NCBI GenBank assembly: GCA_900470285.1
Contig: UCAG01000001.1
Span: 248,001 to 312,000 of the forward strand
Direction: 5' to 3'
DNA length: 64,000 bases
Source of the DNA: Hyphomicrobiales bacterium
Lineage (GTDB): Bacteria > Pseudomonadota > Alphaproteobacteria > Rhizobiales > Rhizobiaceae
Of the stretch, positions 8,535 through 16,341 are shown one piece after another. How positions within the stretch are numbered: position 1 is the first letter of the stretch; the number at the start of each line of letters is the position of its first letter. The position numbers and the translations under genes are program-made. Below the pieces are notes generated by a model. The model had not been told where the DNA came from and searched no databases. It worked only from the letters and a program-made list of their open reading frames with translations.

Positions 8535-8933
8535 TTATTTACACGATGACAGAAACTTCACAGCCTGCGCATTGTAAACGCTGTCATCAGGCGATGAGAA
8601 ACCGACAAAGCCTTTCCGCTCTTCTCCGGCTTTTAATGTACCGGTTGTCAGGAGTTTCTCAATCGTATCAGCGGACAGCTCGGTTTTATCCGGCATCACT
8701 GCTTTAAAGCACCCGGCAGAAAGATTGAGCGGCTTATCACTCGCATTCAGAACAGCCACATTAAAGGTTTTGGAAAACTGAAGCATGTCGCCCACAGTGA
8801 TGGCCGATTGATTACGCATTGTGGAATTCACAATCACTACGTCCGCTTCGTCAAGCGGTTTAGTTGCGGCATAGGCACCATTCGCAACACAAGTGAATAA
8901 AACAGAAAATAAAATGATCTTCTTAATAATCAT
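8535..8933 (-). CDS. Small exported protein, possibly DUF4354-like
   Basis: A 132-residue protein with a clear signal peptide (MIIKKIILFSVLF to ANGAYA, about 22 residues). The mature part is a beta-rich domain (VVIVNSTMRN, FNVAVLNASDKPLNLS) with two cysteines (one in AGCFKA, one in the last dipeptide CK), possibly forming a disulfide. It resembles the DUF4354 type of small exported proteins from memory only. ATG at 8933 is chosen because CGGAG lies 8 nt upstream and the signal peptide then begins properly. Flanks are AT-rich compared with neighbours, which may indicate acquisition. Function unknown. Confidence 0.72.
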   Translation of the reverse strand: MIIKKIILFSVLFTCVANGAYAATKPLDEADVVIVNSTMRNQSAITVGDMLQFSKTFNVAVLNASDKPLNLSAGCFKAVMPDKTELSADTIEKLLTTGTLKAGEERKGFVGFSSPDDSVYNAQAVKFLSSCK

Positions 8934-9061
8934 AGAATAACTCCGATAAAAATACCGAAAATTATCAAAGATATTTATGTCATATTTTAGATAAATTATA
9001 TAAATACACAACATCAAAGAATATAATTAAAAATGATAATTATATTCTTTGAAAAATAAGA

Positions 9062-9409
9062 TTATATCAGTTTTTTCCCGTTCGGCACATTTCGCTCTGT
9101 TGCCGCCAACACAATATCACCATTTTCATCAGCAAATCCGAGTGTCAATACTTCAGACATAAACGGACCGATCTGGCGCGGCGGAAAATTAACGACAGCC
9201 AGAACCTGACGACCGACCAGCGTTTCCGGCGTATAATGAACAGTAATCTGTGCAGATGATTTTTTAATGCCAATCACATCGCCGAAATCAATTTTCAGCT
9301 TATAGGCAGGCTTGCGGGCTTTGGCGAAAACTTCCGCTTCAATAATCGTACCGGTGCGGATGTCGACTTTTTCAAAATCCGCAAAACTGATTTCCTGATA
9401 CTCAGACAC
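9062..9409 (-). CDS. csaA: tRNA-binding-domain protein, CsaA-like chaperone
   Basis: A ~115-residue single OB-fold tRNA-binding domain of the CsaA type. It is seen as [14 protein letters not shown] at the N-terminus, SSAQITVHY in the middle and the C-terminal VPNGKKL. CsaA proteins act as homodimeric chaperone or secretion-related factors, and the fold is shared with the MetRS C-terminus. The GTG at 9409 gives the usual family start and has GGGGGG 4 nt upstream. An ATG at 9421 adds four residues but has no SD and abuts a repeat. Monocistronic. Confidence 0.85.
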   Translation of the reverse strand: MSEYQEISFADFEKVDIRTGTIIEAEVFAKARKPAYKLKIDFGDVIGIKKSSAQITVHYTPETLVGRQVLAVVNFPPRQIGPFMSEVLTLGFADENGDIVLAATERNVPNGKKLI

Positions 9410-9428
9410 AATACCCCCCATGCTTATA

Positions 9429-9532
9429 GAGCGTGTCGCGTTTAATTATAGCCACTGCGCTCGCTCTATCTCCAAGTTTTTACGCATGTCACTATCGGAA
9501 AACCGGTACCCACTTTTCCGCGACATGCACTA
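9429..9532 (-). repeat. Dispersed RIME-like repeat, copy 2 (inverted)
   Basis: On the minus strand it reads GCATGTCGCGGAAAAGTGGG, then CCGGTTTTCC, GACATGCG, and ends ACGCGACACGCTC. It aligns along its full length with the copy at 33249-33354. Confidence 0.75.
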
Positions 9533-9634
9533 GAGCATAATTCCTTAAACTTAGATCAGTTTAAGACAAAATTATGCTCTAATTTTAAAGTGTTAGAGCG
9601 ACCTTTGTGTGCCAAGCCTGGCACACGGCGCTCT
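9531..9634 (-). repeat. Second repeat family, copy A (inverted)
   Basis: On the minus strand: AGAGCGCCGTGTGCCAGGCT, then CGCTCTAAC, CTTTAAAATT and TTAAACTGATCT, ending TTTAAGGAATTATGCTC. The same string order occurs on the plus strand at 34523-34620. Each half is itself an imperfect palindrome (GTGTGCC/GGCACAC, and AGAGCATAATT/AATTATGCTCT). It lies directly against repeat copy 2. Confidence 0.75.
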
Positions 9635-9674
9635 GCCGCTGCCTTTTTAAACAGGCAGCGCTTGTTTTATCACC

Positions 9675-10175
9675 TTAAGCCCGGCCGACGGTTTCAAATA
9701 ACACGCCTTGCAAAGCCTCTTTCGCCGGCACACCCGACCAGACCACAAACTGGAAAGCCTGATAATAGCATTCACAGGCTTCCAGCGCACTGGCCAGCAA
9801 TACTTCAACCTGACGGCTGGTCGGCTTAGCGCCGCCCGCCAGCAACAGGGACTGGCGATACATTATCGCCCCTTCCTGCCGCCACAGATCAAAGTGCCCC
9901 ATCAGCAATTGCTCATTAATCAGAGAGAGCAGACGCATGACTTCATTCACGCGGGGCTCACTCACCTTGACATCAAAGGCGCAGGCCAAATGCAGCGCTT
10001 CAAACTCTTCCATCCACGAGAATGAAAGATGATAATCCGTCCAGTTACCGACAACAGAAACCGCAATCTCATCGTCACCGGTACGGTCAAAAGCCCAGTC
10101 ATTGGCATGCGCAACCTGTTCAATGACATCCACCGGATGTGCATCGCGAGCGATATCGAGCTCAAGAAGGTTCAT
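9675..10175 (-). CDS. YbjN domain-containing protein
   Basis: A 166-residue YbjN-family protein. It shows HPVDVIEQVAHANDWAFDRT at the N-terminus, a beta-rich YHLSFSWMEEFEALHLACAFD core, and helical segments including LLSLINEQLLMGHFDLW. Members are cytoplasmic and look like type III secretion chaperones in fold. E. coli YbjN overexpression affects motility and stress traits, but the biochemical role is open. It lies in the same direction as ubiK upstream but is separated by 462 bp and two hairpins, so it probably has its own promoter. Confidence 0.88.
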   Translation of the reverse strand: MNLLELDIARDAHPVDVIEQVAHANDWAFDRTGDDEIAVSVVGNWTDYHLSFSWMEEFEALHLACAFDVKVSEPRVNEVMRLLSLINEQLLMGHFDLWRQEGAIMYRQSLLLAGGAKPTSRQVEVLLASALEACECYYQAFQFVVWSGVPAKEALQGVLFETVGRA

Positions 10176-10535
10176 GTTCGTTCCCTGTTTTTGGGTTTAC
10201 CCGTAAGAGCAAAACCCGGATTCCGGCTGTCATAAATACGCAGCCGGAATGCATCCCCCGCAGCAAGCGCCGCAAAAAAGACACACTGGTTAATAGGCCG
10301 AGACAAATGTTGCCAAACGCTGCAACCCCGCCTCCAACACACGCGCAAACACATGACTGTTACACTGGCACATCAACCGGATCTGTGCGACTGAACTCAC
10401 TGCCCTGCCACTCCCCGCTTCTGCCATGCTTCATGACTCAATTACGAATCATGCAGTGTTTTCAGTCTATTGATGCTGAGTCAGAGTACCAGTCCTTTTT
10501 GTCAAAACTCTAAGAAACCATGTGGAAAGAACAAA
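10176..10535. other. Intergenic upstream of ybjN
   Basis: No gene recognised in about 360 bp. Open frames here have no SD or domain. The ybjN promoter should lie close to 10176. Confidence 0.4.
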
Positions 10536-10555
10536 CGGCGCCCGAGTGGGCGCCG
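10536..10555. terminator. GC-rich hairpin downstream of ubiK
   Basis: A perfect 8-bp stem CGGCGCCC / GGGCGCCG with loop GAGT. On the minus strand it is followed by TTTGTT, so it may act as a second terminator for ubiK. Confidence 0.5.
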
Positions 10556-10612
10556 CTGTAACCGATTCTGGAATAAGGGCTTTTAGGCATTCGCCCCTGT
10601 GAATAAAAAGTT

Positions 10613-10632
10613 AAAAAATCTTCGAGATTTTT
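10613..10632 (-). terminator. Terminator of ubiK
   Basis: AAAAATCT / AGATTTTT stem with a 3-nt loop immediately after the ubiK stop, followed on the minus strand by a T-rich stretch. Confidence 0.65.
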
Positions 10633-10637
10633 AGACC

Positions 10638-10931
10638 TTAAGCACCTTTTTTCGCTGGTTTTTCTGTCAGTGCTGCTTCGATTTTAGCAATACGCTCTTC
10701 AAGCTCGGCAATTTTAACAGTCAGGGCACTGTTGTCGGTACGGGTTTTGACCGCCATTTCACGCATGGCTTCAAAATCTTCACGCTGCACAACATCCAAA
10801 GTGTTGAGCAATTTTTCACCTTGAGAGCGCATTGCTGTCTCGACTTCACGACGCACGCCCTGCGCGGCACCCGCAGCATCAGTGACGAGTTTTGCGAGTT
10901 CATCAAGAACTTTACCGGTTGCATTACTCAT
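10638..10931 (-). CDS. ubiK: Ubiquinone biosynthesis accessory factor UbiK
   Basis: A 97-residue protein of the UbiK/BMFP (YqiC) family. It has an N-terminal amphipathic helix (VLDELAKLVTDAAGAAQGV), a middle segment with QREDFEAMREMAVKTR, and a C-terminal coiled coil (LTVKIAELEERIAKIEAAL) that drives trimerisation. UbiK assists the aerobic ubiquinone biosynthesis complex and has membrane-fusogenic activity in vitro. A strong SD (GAGGTGATCC) precedes the ATG. It is divergent from lgt and shares the structured upstream region at 11039-11220. Confidence 0.9.
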   Translation of the reverse strand: MSNATGKVLDELAKLVTDAAGAAQGVRREVETAMRSQGEKLLNTLDVVQREDFEAMREMAVKTRTDNSALTVKIAELEERIAKIEAALTEKPAKKGA

Positions 10932-11038
10932 TGGATCACCTCTTTTTAGCCGCCACAGGCGGAAATAAACTTCTGCTTCTGAGATAAGCCCGCATTATAT
11001 CGTATGCAAGACTTAAACAGTCTTACTTTGTCAGACAT

Positions 11039-11053
11039 TTAAGTTCGGCTTAA
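11039..11053. promoter_or_regulatory. Candidate CtrA box (TTAA-N7-TTAA)
   Basis: TTAA-GTTCGGC-TTAA matches the CtrA consensus exactly, in the ubiK/lgt divergent region. One such match per ~64 kb is expected by chance, so the location is the only real support. Confidence 0.3.
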
Positions 11054-11055
11054 GG

Positions 11056-11131
11056 CGAGTGGATTGAATTTGACGTTTGCCCCCGACTGACACCAATGTT
11101 GTTTCAAACGTCAAATTCGAAAATCTACTCG
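11056..11131. repeat. Long inverted repeat 1 upstream of lgt
   Basis: Inner arms GAATTTGACGTTTG / CAAACGTCAAATTC pair perfectly over 14 bp. Outer arms CGAGTGGATT / AATCTACTCG pair with one G-T, separated by a 3-nt bulge. The loop is 25 nt. As RNA it would form a ~24-bp hairpin. Confidence 0.75.
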
Positions 11132-11144
11132 TTTCATATAATTG

Positions 11145-11220
11145 CCAGTGGTCATTTCAATACCGACATTTGCTCAGCATCTACATCCACGGGATGCAAA
11201 TGCCGGTATCAGACCACTGG
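11145..11220. repeat. Long inverted repeat 2 upstream of lgt
   Basis: CCAGTGGTC / GACCACTGG pair perfectly. The inner arms TACCGACATTTGC / GCAAATGCCGGTA pair with one mismatch, with a short internal loop between and a 22-nt terminal loop. It begins 13 bp after inverted repeat 1 and ends 126 bp before the lgt ATG. Confidence 0.75.
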
Positions 11221-11346
11221 AACCCGAATAAAGCCATAAAAGCAACGGACTTTTATCCTGAACAAAAATTCGCTATGCCTCATCAACAACAGTACAAACC
11301 AGTGCTGGAACACATGATAGCAGACGCAGCCATAACGGAGTGAAGA

Positions 11347-12189
11347 ATGACCGAACCGCAGATCATAATGGCTGCACTGCCCTTCCCGAATATTGATCCT
11401 GTGCTGTTTTCCATAGGGCCGCTCTCTGTGCACTGGTATGGCATCGGCTATGTCATCGGCATTTTGTTTGCGTGGTGGTATGGCAAGAAACTTGTAAACA
11501 CAGCGCGTCTGTGGCCGAACAATAATGCGCCTATGGATCCGCTGGCTCTGGATGATTTTGTGCTCTGGGCAGCCCTTGGCGTTGTGATCGGCGGCCGTCT
11601 CGGTTACGTGCTGTTTTATAATTTCGGTTTCTATATCAGCAATCCGCTGGAAATACCGGCTGTCTGGGACGGCGGTATGTCTTTCCATGGCGGCATTCTC
11701 GGCACGACCGTTGCCATGATCCTGTTTGCACGTAAGCGCGGCATTCCTGTCTGGAGTATGTTCGACACAATCGCCGCCGGTGTACCGATCGGCCTCGGCG
11801 TCGTGCGCATTGCCAATTTCATCAATTCAGAACTCTGGGGTCGCGTCAGCGATGTTTCATGGGCAGTTTATTTCCCCAATGGCGGACCGCTGCCACGCCA
11901 CCCGAGCCAGCTTTATGAAGCAGCACTCGAAGGCTTTGTATTGTTCTTCGTACTCGCTTTGCTGATCTGGAAGGGCAACAAGCTCAAAGCTCCGGGCTTC
12001 ATCGCCGGTGCCTTTGTCGCCGGTTATGGCTTGTCACGTATTCTGGTTGAGTTCTTCCGCGAGCCGGACGCACAGCTCGGCTATCTCGTCGGCGACTGGA
12101 TGACCATGGGCATGGTTCTGTCTGTTCCGATGGTACTGCTCGGTGTCTGGGCAATGTGGCGCGGAAACCGAGCTGCGGCAAAGGCATAA
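11347..12189 (+). CDS. lgt: Prolipoprotein diacylglyceryl transferase
   Basis: Integral membrane enzyme of 280 residues. It transfers diacylglycerol from phosphatidylglycerol to the lipobox cysteine, the first step of lipoprotein maturation. About seven hydrophobic segments are visible. The Lgt signature is present as [13 protein letters not shown], preceded by FHGGILG and followed by [10 protein letters not shown]; these include the residues usually needed for activity. Start ATG with CGGAGTGA upstream. It is the first gene of a run with the methyltransferase (3-bp gap), pgeF and others. A lipoprotein gene, a likely substrate, lies 3 kb downstream. Confidence 0.96.
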   Translation: MTEPQIIMAALPFPNIDPVLFSIGPLSVHWYGIGYVIGILFAWWYGKKLVNTARLWPNNNAPMDPLALDDFVLWAALGVVIGGRLGYVLFYNFGFYISNPLEIPAVWDGGMSFHGGILGTTVAMILFARKRGIPVWSMFDTIAAGVPIGLGVVRIANFINSELWGRVSDVSWAVYFPNGGPLPRHPSQLYEAALEGFVLFFVLALLIWKGNKLKAPGFIAGAFVAGYGLSRILVEFFREPDAQLGYLVGDWMTMGMVLSVPMVLLGVWAMWRGNRAAAKA

Positions 12190-12192
12190 ACA

Positions 12193-13293
12193 ATGGCAGA
12201 AACGACAATCCCCGCCGCAGACAAGCTGAAACAGCGTCTGATCCGCTTGATTACCAATGGCGGACCGATCAGCGTGGCAGACTATATGGCTTTCTGCCTC
12301 GCCGATCATGACGGCGGTTATTACATGACCCGTGAGCCGTTCGGGGCGAAAGGTGACTTCATCACTGCGCCGGAAGTTAGCCAGATGTTTGGTGAACTGA
12401 TCGGCATTTGGGTCGTCAGCCATTGGGAAGCTCTGGGCAAACCGGAAAACTGCACCATTTGCGAGATTGGCGGCGGTCGCGGCACATTGATGAGCGACCT
12501 GCTGCGCGCGGCTGGCAAACTGGCACCGGACATGCTGCGCACCACCCATATTGCAATGGTGGAAACCAGCGACCGGCTGACAGGCGTGCAAAAGAAAAAG
12601 CTTGAGGGTGCCGCCCCTCACATGGCTTGGTATAAAAGCTTCGGGGAAATCCCGCAAAACACGCTGATCCTCGTCGCCAATGAATTGTTCGATGCGCTAC
12701 CGGATCATCAATATGTTAAACATGAAGGCCGCTTTGTTGAGCGTATGGTTGCAACCCGCAATGAGGCAGCACCGGAACTCTGCTTTACCACCGGTACCGG
12801 AGGCATTGCCCCTGCCCTTCTGCCTCAAGGCCATGAAACAGCACCAGAAGGTACAATCTTTGAGGCCTCACCGGCACGTTCTGCGCTGATGCAGCAAATC
12901 AGCGAACATATCCGCAAGCACAAAGGTGCGGCTTTGCTGATTGACTATGGCTCTCATGAAGCCAGTTTCGGCGACACCTTGCAGGCACTCTATCAGCACG
13001 CCTATCAGGATGTGTTCATCGCTCCCGGTCAGGCAGATATCACAACCCATGTGGATTTTGCCTCTCTCGCAAAAATCGCTTCCGGCCTCGGCTGCACGAT
13101 AAAAGCTGAAGAACAGGGCGACTTCCTGCTGAGAATGGGTCTGCTCAGCCGTGCAGGTCAGCTCGGCGCCGGTAAATCTGCCAGCGTGCAGGAACAAATC
13201 CGTGATGATGTGGAGCGGCTGGCTGCGCCAAACCAGATGGGCAGCCTGTTTAAAGTCTTAAGCGTCACTTATCCCGACCTGAAAACAATCTGA
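12193..13293 (+). CDS. MidA/NDUFAF7-type SAM-dependent methyltransferase
   Basis: A 366-residue class I methyltransferase of the DUF185 (MidA/NDUFAF7) family. Motif I reads CEIGGGRGTLMSDLL, and the family string TAPEVSQMFGELIG precedes it. ANELFDALP and LLIDYGSHE follow. The mitochondrial relative methylates an arginine of the complex I subunit NDUFS2, so a NuoD-type target here is a reasonable inference but unproven. It starts 3 bp after lgt, which implies co-transcription. Confidence 0.9.
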   Translation: MAETTIPAADKLKQRLIRLITNGGPISVADYMAFCLADHDGGYYMTREPFGAKGDFITAPEVSQMFGELIGIWVVSHWEALGKPENCTICEIGGGRGTLMSDLLRAAGKLAPDMLRTTHIAMVETSDRLTGVQKKKLEGAAPHMAWYKSFGEIPQNTLILVANELFDALPDHQYVKHEGRFVERMVATRNEAAPELCFTTGTGGIAPALLPQGHETAPEGTIFEASPARSALMQQISEHIRKHKGAALLIDYGSHEASFGDTLQALYQHAYQDVFIAPGQADITTHVDFASLAKIASGLGCTIKAEEQGDFLLRMGLLSRAGQLGAGKSASVQEQIRDDVERLAAPNQMGSLFKVLSVTYPDLKTI

Positions 13294-13318
13294 TATTTCA
13301 TTTTCCAGAGAGACTATC

Positions 13319-14098
13319 ATGACCAATATGCCTGATCCGATCCGCTCTCCTTTGCTCGAAACCAATGACCGCATCGCGCATGGGTTTTTCACCCGTCTCG
13401 GCGGCGTATCTTCCGGCATTTATGACAGCCTCAATGTCGGTGCAGGTTCTAAAGATGATCCTGATGCTGTGGCGGAAAACCGTCGTCGCGTAGCGGCCTA
13501 TTTCGATCTTCAGCCGGAAGACCTGCAAACCCTCTATCAGGTGCATTCTCCAACCGTTCTGACCATCACTGGAGCCCTGCCTTCGCCACGCCCGCAGGCG
13601 GATGCGATGGTGACCAATGTGCCGGGACTGATTCTGGGTGCATTAAGTGCAGATTGCGGCCCCGTGCTGTTTTGTGAGCCGGAAGCAGGCATTATCGGCT
13701 CCGCTCATGCGGGTTGGCGTGGTGCGCTTGCCGGTGTTCTGGAAAACACCGTGGAAGCTATGGTCAATCTGGGCGCGGAACGGCCAAAAATCCGCGCAGT
13801 TCTGGGGCCCTGCATCGGTCAGGACAATTATGAAGTGGGGGCTGAATTCGTTGCGGAATTCACTGCCCGCGATCAAAGTTATGAACAATATTTCCGCCCT
13901 TCAAGCGATCCGGCGCGTAAAATGTTTGATCTTTGGAGCTTTATCGTTGATCGTCTGTCAGCCTGCGGTATCCAGACAGCGTCTCTTGATCTCTGTACCT
14001 ATGCCGATGAAGCGCGGTTTTTCTCTTATCGCCGCACTACCCATCGCAAGGAACCGGATTACGGACGCCAGATCGCCGCGATTGCCATCCGGAAGTAA
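13319..14098 (+). CDS. pgeF: Peptidoglycan editing factor PgeF (YfiH, laccase-domain)
   Basis: A 259-residue protein of the YfiH/LACC1 (DUF152) family. Metal and catalytic residues are seen in LYQVHSP (His), SADCGP (Cys) and SAHAGWRGAL (His). In E. coli PgeF prevents misincorporation of L-serine into the peptidoglycan stem; relatives show purine-nucleoside enzyme activity. Probably cytoplasmic. Start ATG has AGAGAG upstream. The gap to the methyltransferase is 25 bp, so one operon with lgt is likely. Confidence 0.92.
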   Translation: MTNMPDPIRSPLLETNDRIAHGFFTRLGGVSSGIYDSLNVGAGSKDDPDAVAENRRRVAAYFDLQPEDLQTLYQVHSPTVLTITGALPSPRPQADAMVTNVPGLILGALSADCGPVLFCEPEAGIIGSAHAGWRGALAGVLENTVEAMVNLGAERPKIRAVLGPCIGQDNYEVGAEFVAEFTARDQSYEQYFRPSSDPARKMFDLWSFIVDRLSACGIQTASLDLCTYADEARFFSYRRTTHRKEPDYGRQIAAIAIRK

Positions 14099-14188
14099 GC
14101 GCTTCCGGTTCTGAAAACATAGATGATCTTGCTGAGCTGCTCACAGAGTGGCAAGCGGCACAGTCGTTTGTTCAATGCGGAGATAATT

Positions 14189-15340
14189 ATGGCACTTCAT
14201 TTTGCACCGGAAGAATTTGCGGCACGCCGTGACCGGCTGATGCTCTGCATGGCTGAGAACAAGCTTGATGCATTGCTGCTGTTCTCTCAGGAAAGCATGT
14301 ATTGGCTGACCGGCTATGACACTTTCGGCTTCTGTTTTTTCCAGTGTCTGGTTGTCAAACAGGACGGCAGCATGGTGCTGATGACACGCTCTGCCGACCT
14401 GCGTCAGGCGCGCCACACCTCTACGATTGAACATATCGTGCAATGGACAGATCGCGAAAACGCCAATCCTGCGGTTGATCTGCGCAATCTGCTTAATGAT
14501 ATGGACCTGCTCGGTGCCCGCATCGGCGTTGAATACCAGACCCACGGACTGACTGCAGCCAATGGCCGCAAACTGGATGAACAACTGAACAGCTTTGCCA
14601 AGGTGATTGATGCTTCCGGCATGGTTGATCGCCTGCGTCTGCTGAAAAGTCCTGTGGAAGCCGATTATGCCCGCAAGGCTGCAGCCTTGAGCGATGCCAT
14701 TTATGATGCCGCGCTGGAGCAGGTACGCAGTAATGCCAATGAGGCGAATATTCTTGCCGCGATGATGGAAGCAAACTTCCTCGGCGACGGCGATTTTCCG
14801 GCCAATGAATATATTATCGGCTCCGGCCCTGATGCCCTGCTCTGCCGCTACAAATCCGGCCGCAGACAAATGTATAAAAATGATCAGCTCACGCTGGAAT
14901 GGTCCGGTGTCTACCGCCATTACCATGCGCCGATGATGCGTACAGTGCTGACCGGCAAAGCCACCAAGCGCCATGAGGAACTGTATGAGGCAGCACATGA
15001 AGCCCTGATGGCTGTTGAAGCCGCCCTGACCCCGGCTTCAACATTCGGTGATGTTTTTGAAGCCCATGCCAAAGCACTGGAAGCCCATTCCCTGACGCGG
15101 CACCGCCTCAATGCCTGCGGCTATTCTGTTGGTGCGCGCTTCACACCATCATGGATGGATCCGCAGATGTTCTATGCGGGCAATACCGAGCGTATTGAGC
15201 CGGATATGACGCTGTTTGCCCATATGATTATTATGGATTCTGAAACCAATACGGCCATGACCTTAGGCCAGACCTATCTGACCACCAACGGCCCTGCCGA
15301 AAGCCTGTCGAAGAGCAGTCTTGATCTGGTGATTATTTAA
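14189..15340 (+). CDS. M24-family metallopeptidase (Xaa-Pro dipeptidase-like)
   Basis: A 383-residue two-domain pita-bread-fold protein. The N-terminal creatinase-like domain (EFAARRDRLM, SQESMYWLTGYDTFG) precedes the M24 domain. The usual metal ligands are incomplete: LTLEWSGVYRHYHAPMMRTV stands where active enzymes have D..D, while the C-terminal E positions are hard to place. It may be a non-peptidase or altered-metal member. ATG at 14189 is chosen over an upstream frame because GCGGAGATAATT lies immediately before it. Likely the fourth gene of the lgt run. Confidence 0.82.
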   Translation: MALHFAPEEFAARRDRLMLCMAENKLDALLLFSQESMYWLTGYDTFGFCFFQCLVVKQDGSMVLMTRSADLRQARHTSTIEHIVQWTDRENANPAVDLRNLLNDMDLLGARIGVEYQTHGLTAANGRKLDEQLNSFAKVIDASGMVDRLRLLKSPVEADYARKAAALSDAIYDAALEQVRSNANEANILAAMMEANFLGDGDFPANEYIIGSGPDALLCRYKSGRRQMYKNDQLTLEWSGVYRHYHAPMMRTVLTGKATKRHEELYEAAHEALMAVEAALTPASTFGDVFEAHAKALEAHSLTRHRLNACGYSVGARFTPSWMDPQMFYAGNTERIEPDMTLFAHMIIMDSETNTAMTLGQTYLTTNGPAESLSKSSLDLVII

Positions 15341-15355
15341 CGGGAACTGAAGCCG

Positions 15356-15946
15356 ATGCCGGTTACTTTATCTGCCTCTGTTGATGCTTCTTTAAAACGG
15401 AAAGCAACACCGCTGTTGCTTTTTAAGTCTTCCGCAACAATACCGTTGCTGGCATCAGTCCTTCTGCTGGCTGGCTGCTCCGCGCAGACGACCAGTGAGA
15501 AAAGCGCGGCGCTTGCCCCGCTGACCTCTGATTTTGGTCAGCCCGCACAGGCTGCTCAGGCGCCTTTGAATATGGCCAAGGTGCGTAATTACAAACTCTA
15601 TATTGCACCGATCATCGGCGCACCGCTGGAGATTGTGACACCGCTCTCATTGCGTTTTGACACAATCATAAAAACACAATCCATCACTCTCGCCTCGAAT
15701 ATGGAAACCGAAGCCGATTATATTCTCAAAGGCTATCTGTCCAACCTCACCGAGAATAATCAGACTTCTGTGCTTTATGTCTGGGATGTCATGGATAAGC
15801 AGGGCAATCGCGTACATCGCCTGCAAGGTCAGGAGAAAGTCTCCGGCAAAAACGGCTGGTCTTCCGTTCCTGCGACTGTGATGGGTAAAATTGCAGATGA
15901 CACGCTGGCGGACTATTTCCGCTGGGTCTCGGCCAACGCTCCGTAA
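15356..15946 (+). CDS. Putative lipoprotein
   Basis: A 196-residue protein with a basic, extended N-terminal stretch, a hydrophobic segment (IPLLASVLLLAGC) and a lipobox ending LLLAGC-S, so Cys ~42 is the expected lipidation site. The mature domain is alpha/beta (YKLYIAPIIGAPLEIVTPL, ADYILKGYLSNL, GNRVHRLQGQEKVSGKNGW) and resembles conserved Rhizobiales lipoproteins of unknown role. The unusually long n-region suggests an internal start, but no better SD was found. It follows the M24 gene by 15 bp. Confidence 0.78.
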   Translation: MPVTLSASVDASLKRKATPLLLFKSSATIPLLASVLLLAGCSAQTTSEKSAALAPLTSDFGQPAQAAQAPLNMAKVRNYKLYIAPIIGAPLEIVTPLSLRFDTIIKTQSITLASNMETEADYILKGYLSNLTENNQTSVLYVWDVMDKQGNRVHRLQGQEKVSGKNGWSSVPATVMGKIADDTLADYFRWVSANAP

Positions 15947-15968
15947 ACAGAGCAAGTCCCCGTTAAAT

Positions 15969-15995
15969 ATCAGGTGAGACTCAGTTTCACCTGAT
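15969..15995 (+). terminator. Hairpin after the lipoprotein gene
   Basis: ATCAGGTGA / TCACCTGAT, 9 bp with a 9-nt loop, 22 bp after the stop. There is no T run, so terminator function is weakly supported. Confidence 0.4.
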
Positions 15996-16341
15996 CCTGC
16001 CGGTCATGTTAAGCCTGTTCTCAGAAACTTCACACAAACGTGTCTTTTTGGCCTATAGAGAGCATGAAAATGCAGCTTTTGTGAAATATCGGGGCATTAA
16101 TGCTGCCCTGCGGCTTTTGTACCCTTGCAATACTGGCCAAGCTTTGTAAAAGGCCGCTCATCCAGCCAGTGTTGTATGAAGAAATGATGCATAGCTGCTG
16201 AAGTGAAACTTTATGAGACGAACGGGTTGCAGACCCTGAACTCTCACAATCAAACCCGGATACAGGGAATCCGCGCATGACCGGTGCAAAATGCATTAAA
16301 GGGCCATGCGCTAGGCAAACCAGCGCCAGAGGCAAAAAAGC
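15996..16341. other. Leader/promoter region of prs
   Basis: About 345 bp without a gene. No riboswitch fold was recognised. SD AGAGGC lies just before the prs ATG. Confidence 0.4.

Noticed and set aside
9531-9634. Possible tRNA or structured RNA because of strong palindromes
   Set aside because: No tRNA features; the same sequence recurs at 34523 in inverse orientation, so it is a dispersed repeat.
10139-10513. 124-residue plus-strand frame over the ybjN start
   Set aside because: Partly antisense to ybjN, no SD, composition unlike a protein.
11077-11343. 88-residue frame ending 4 bp before lgt
   Set aside because: Runs through both long inverted repeats, no SD at its start; more likely non-coding.
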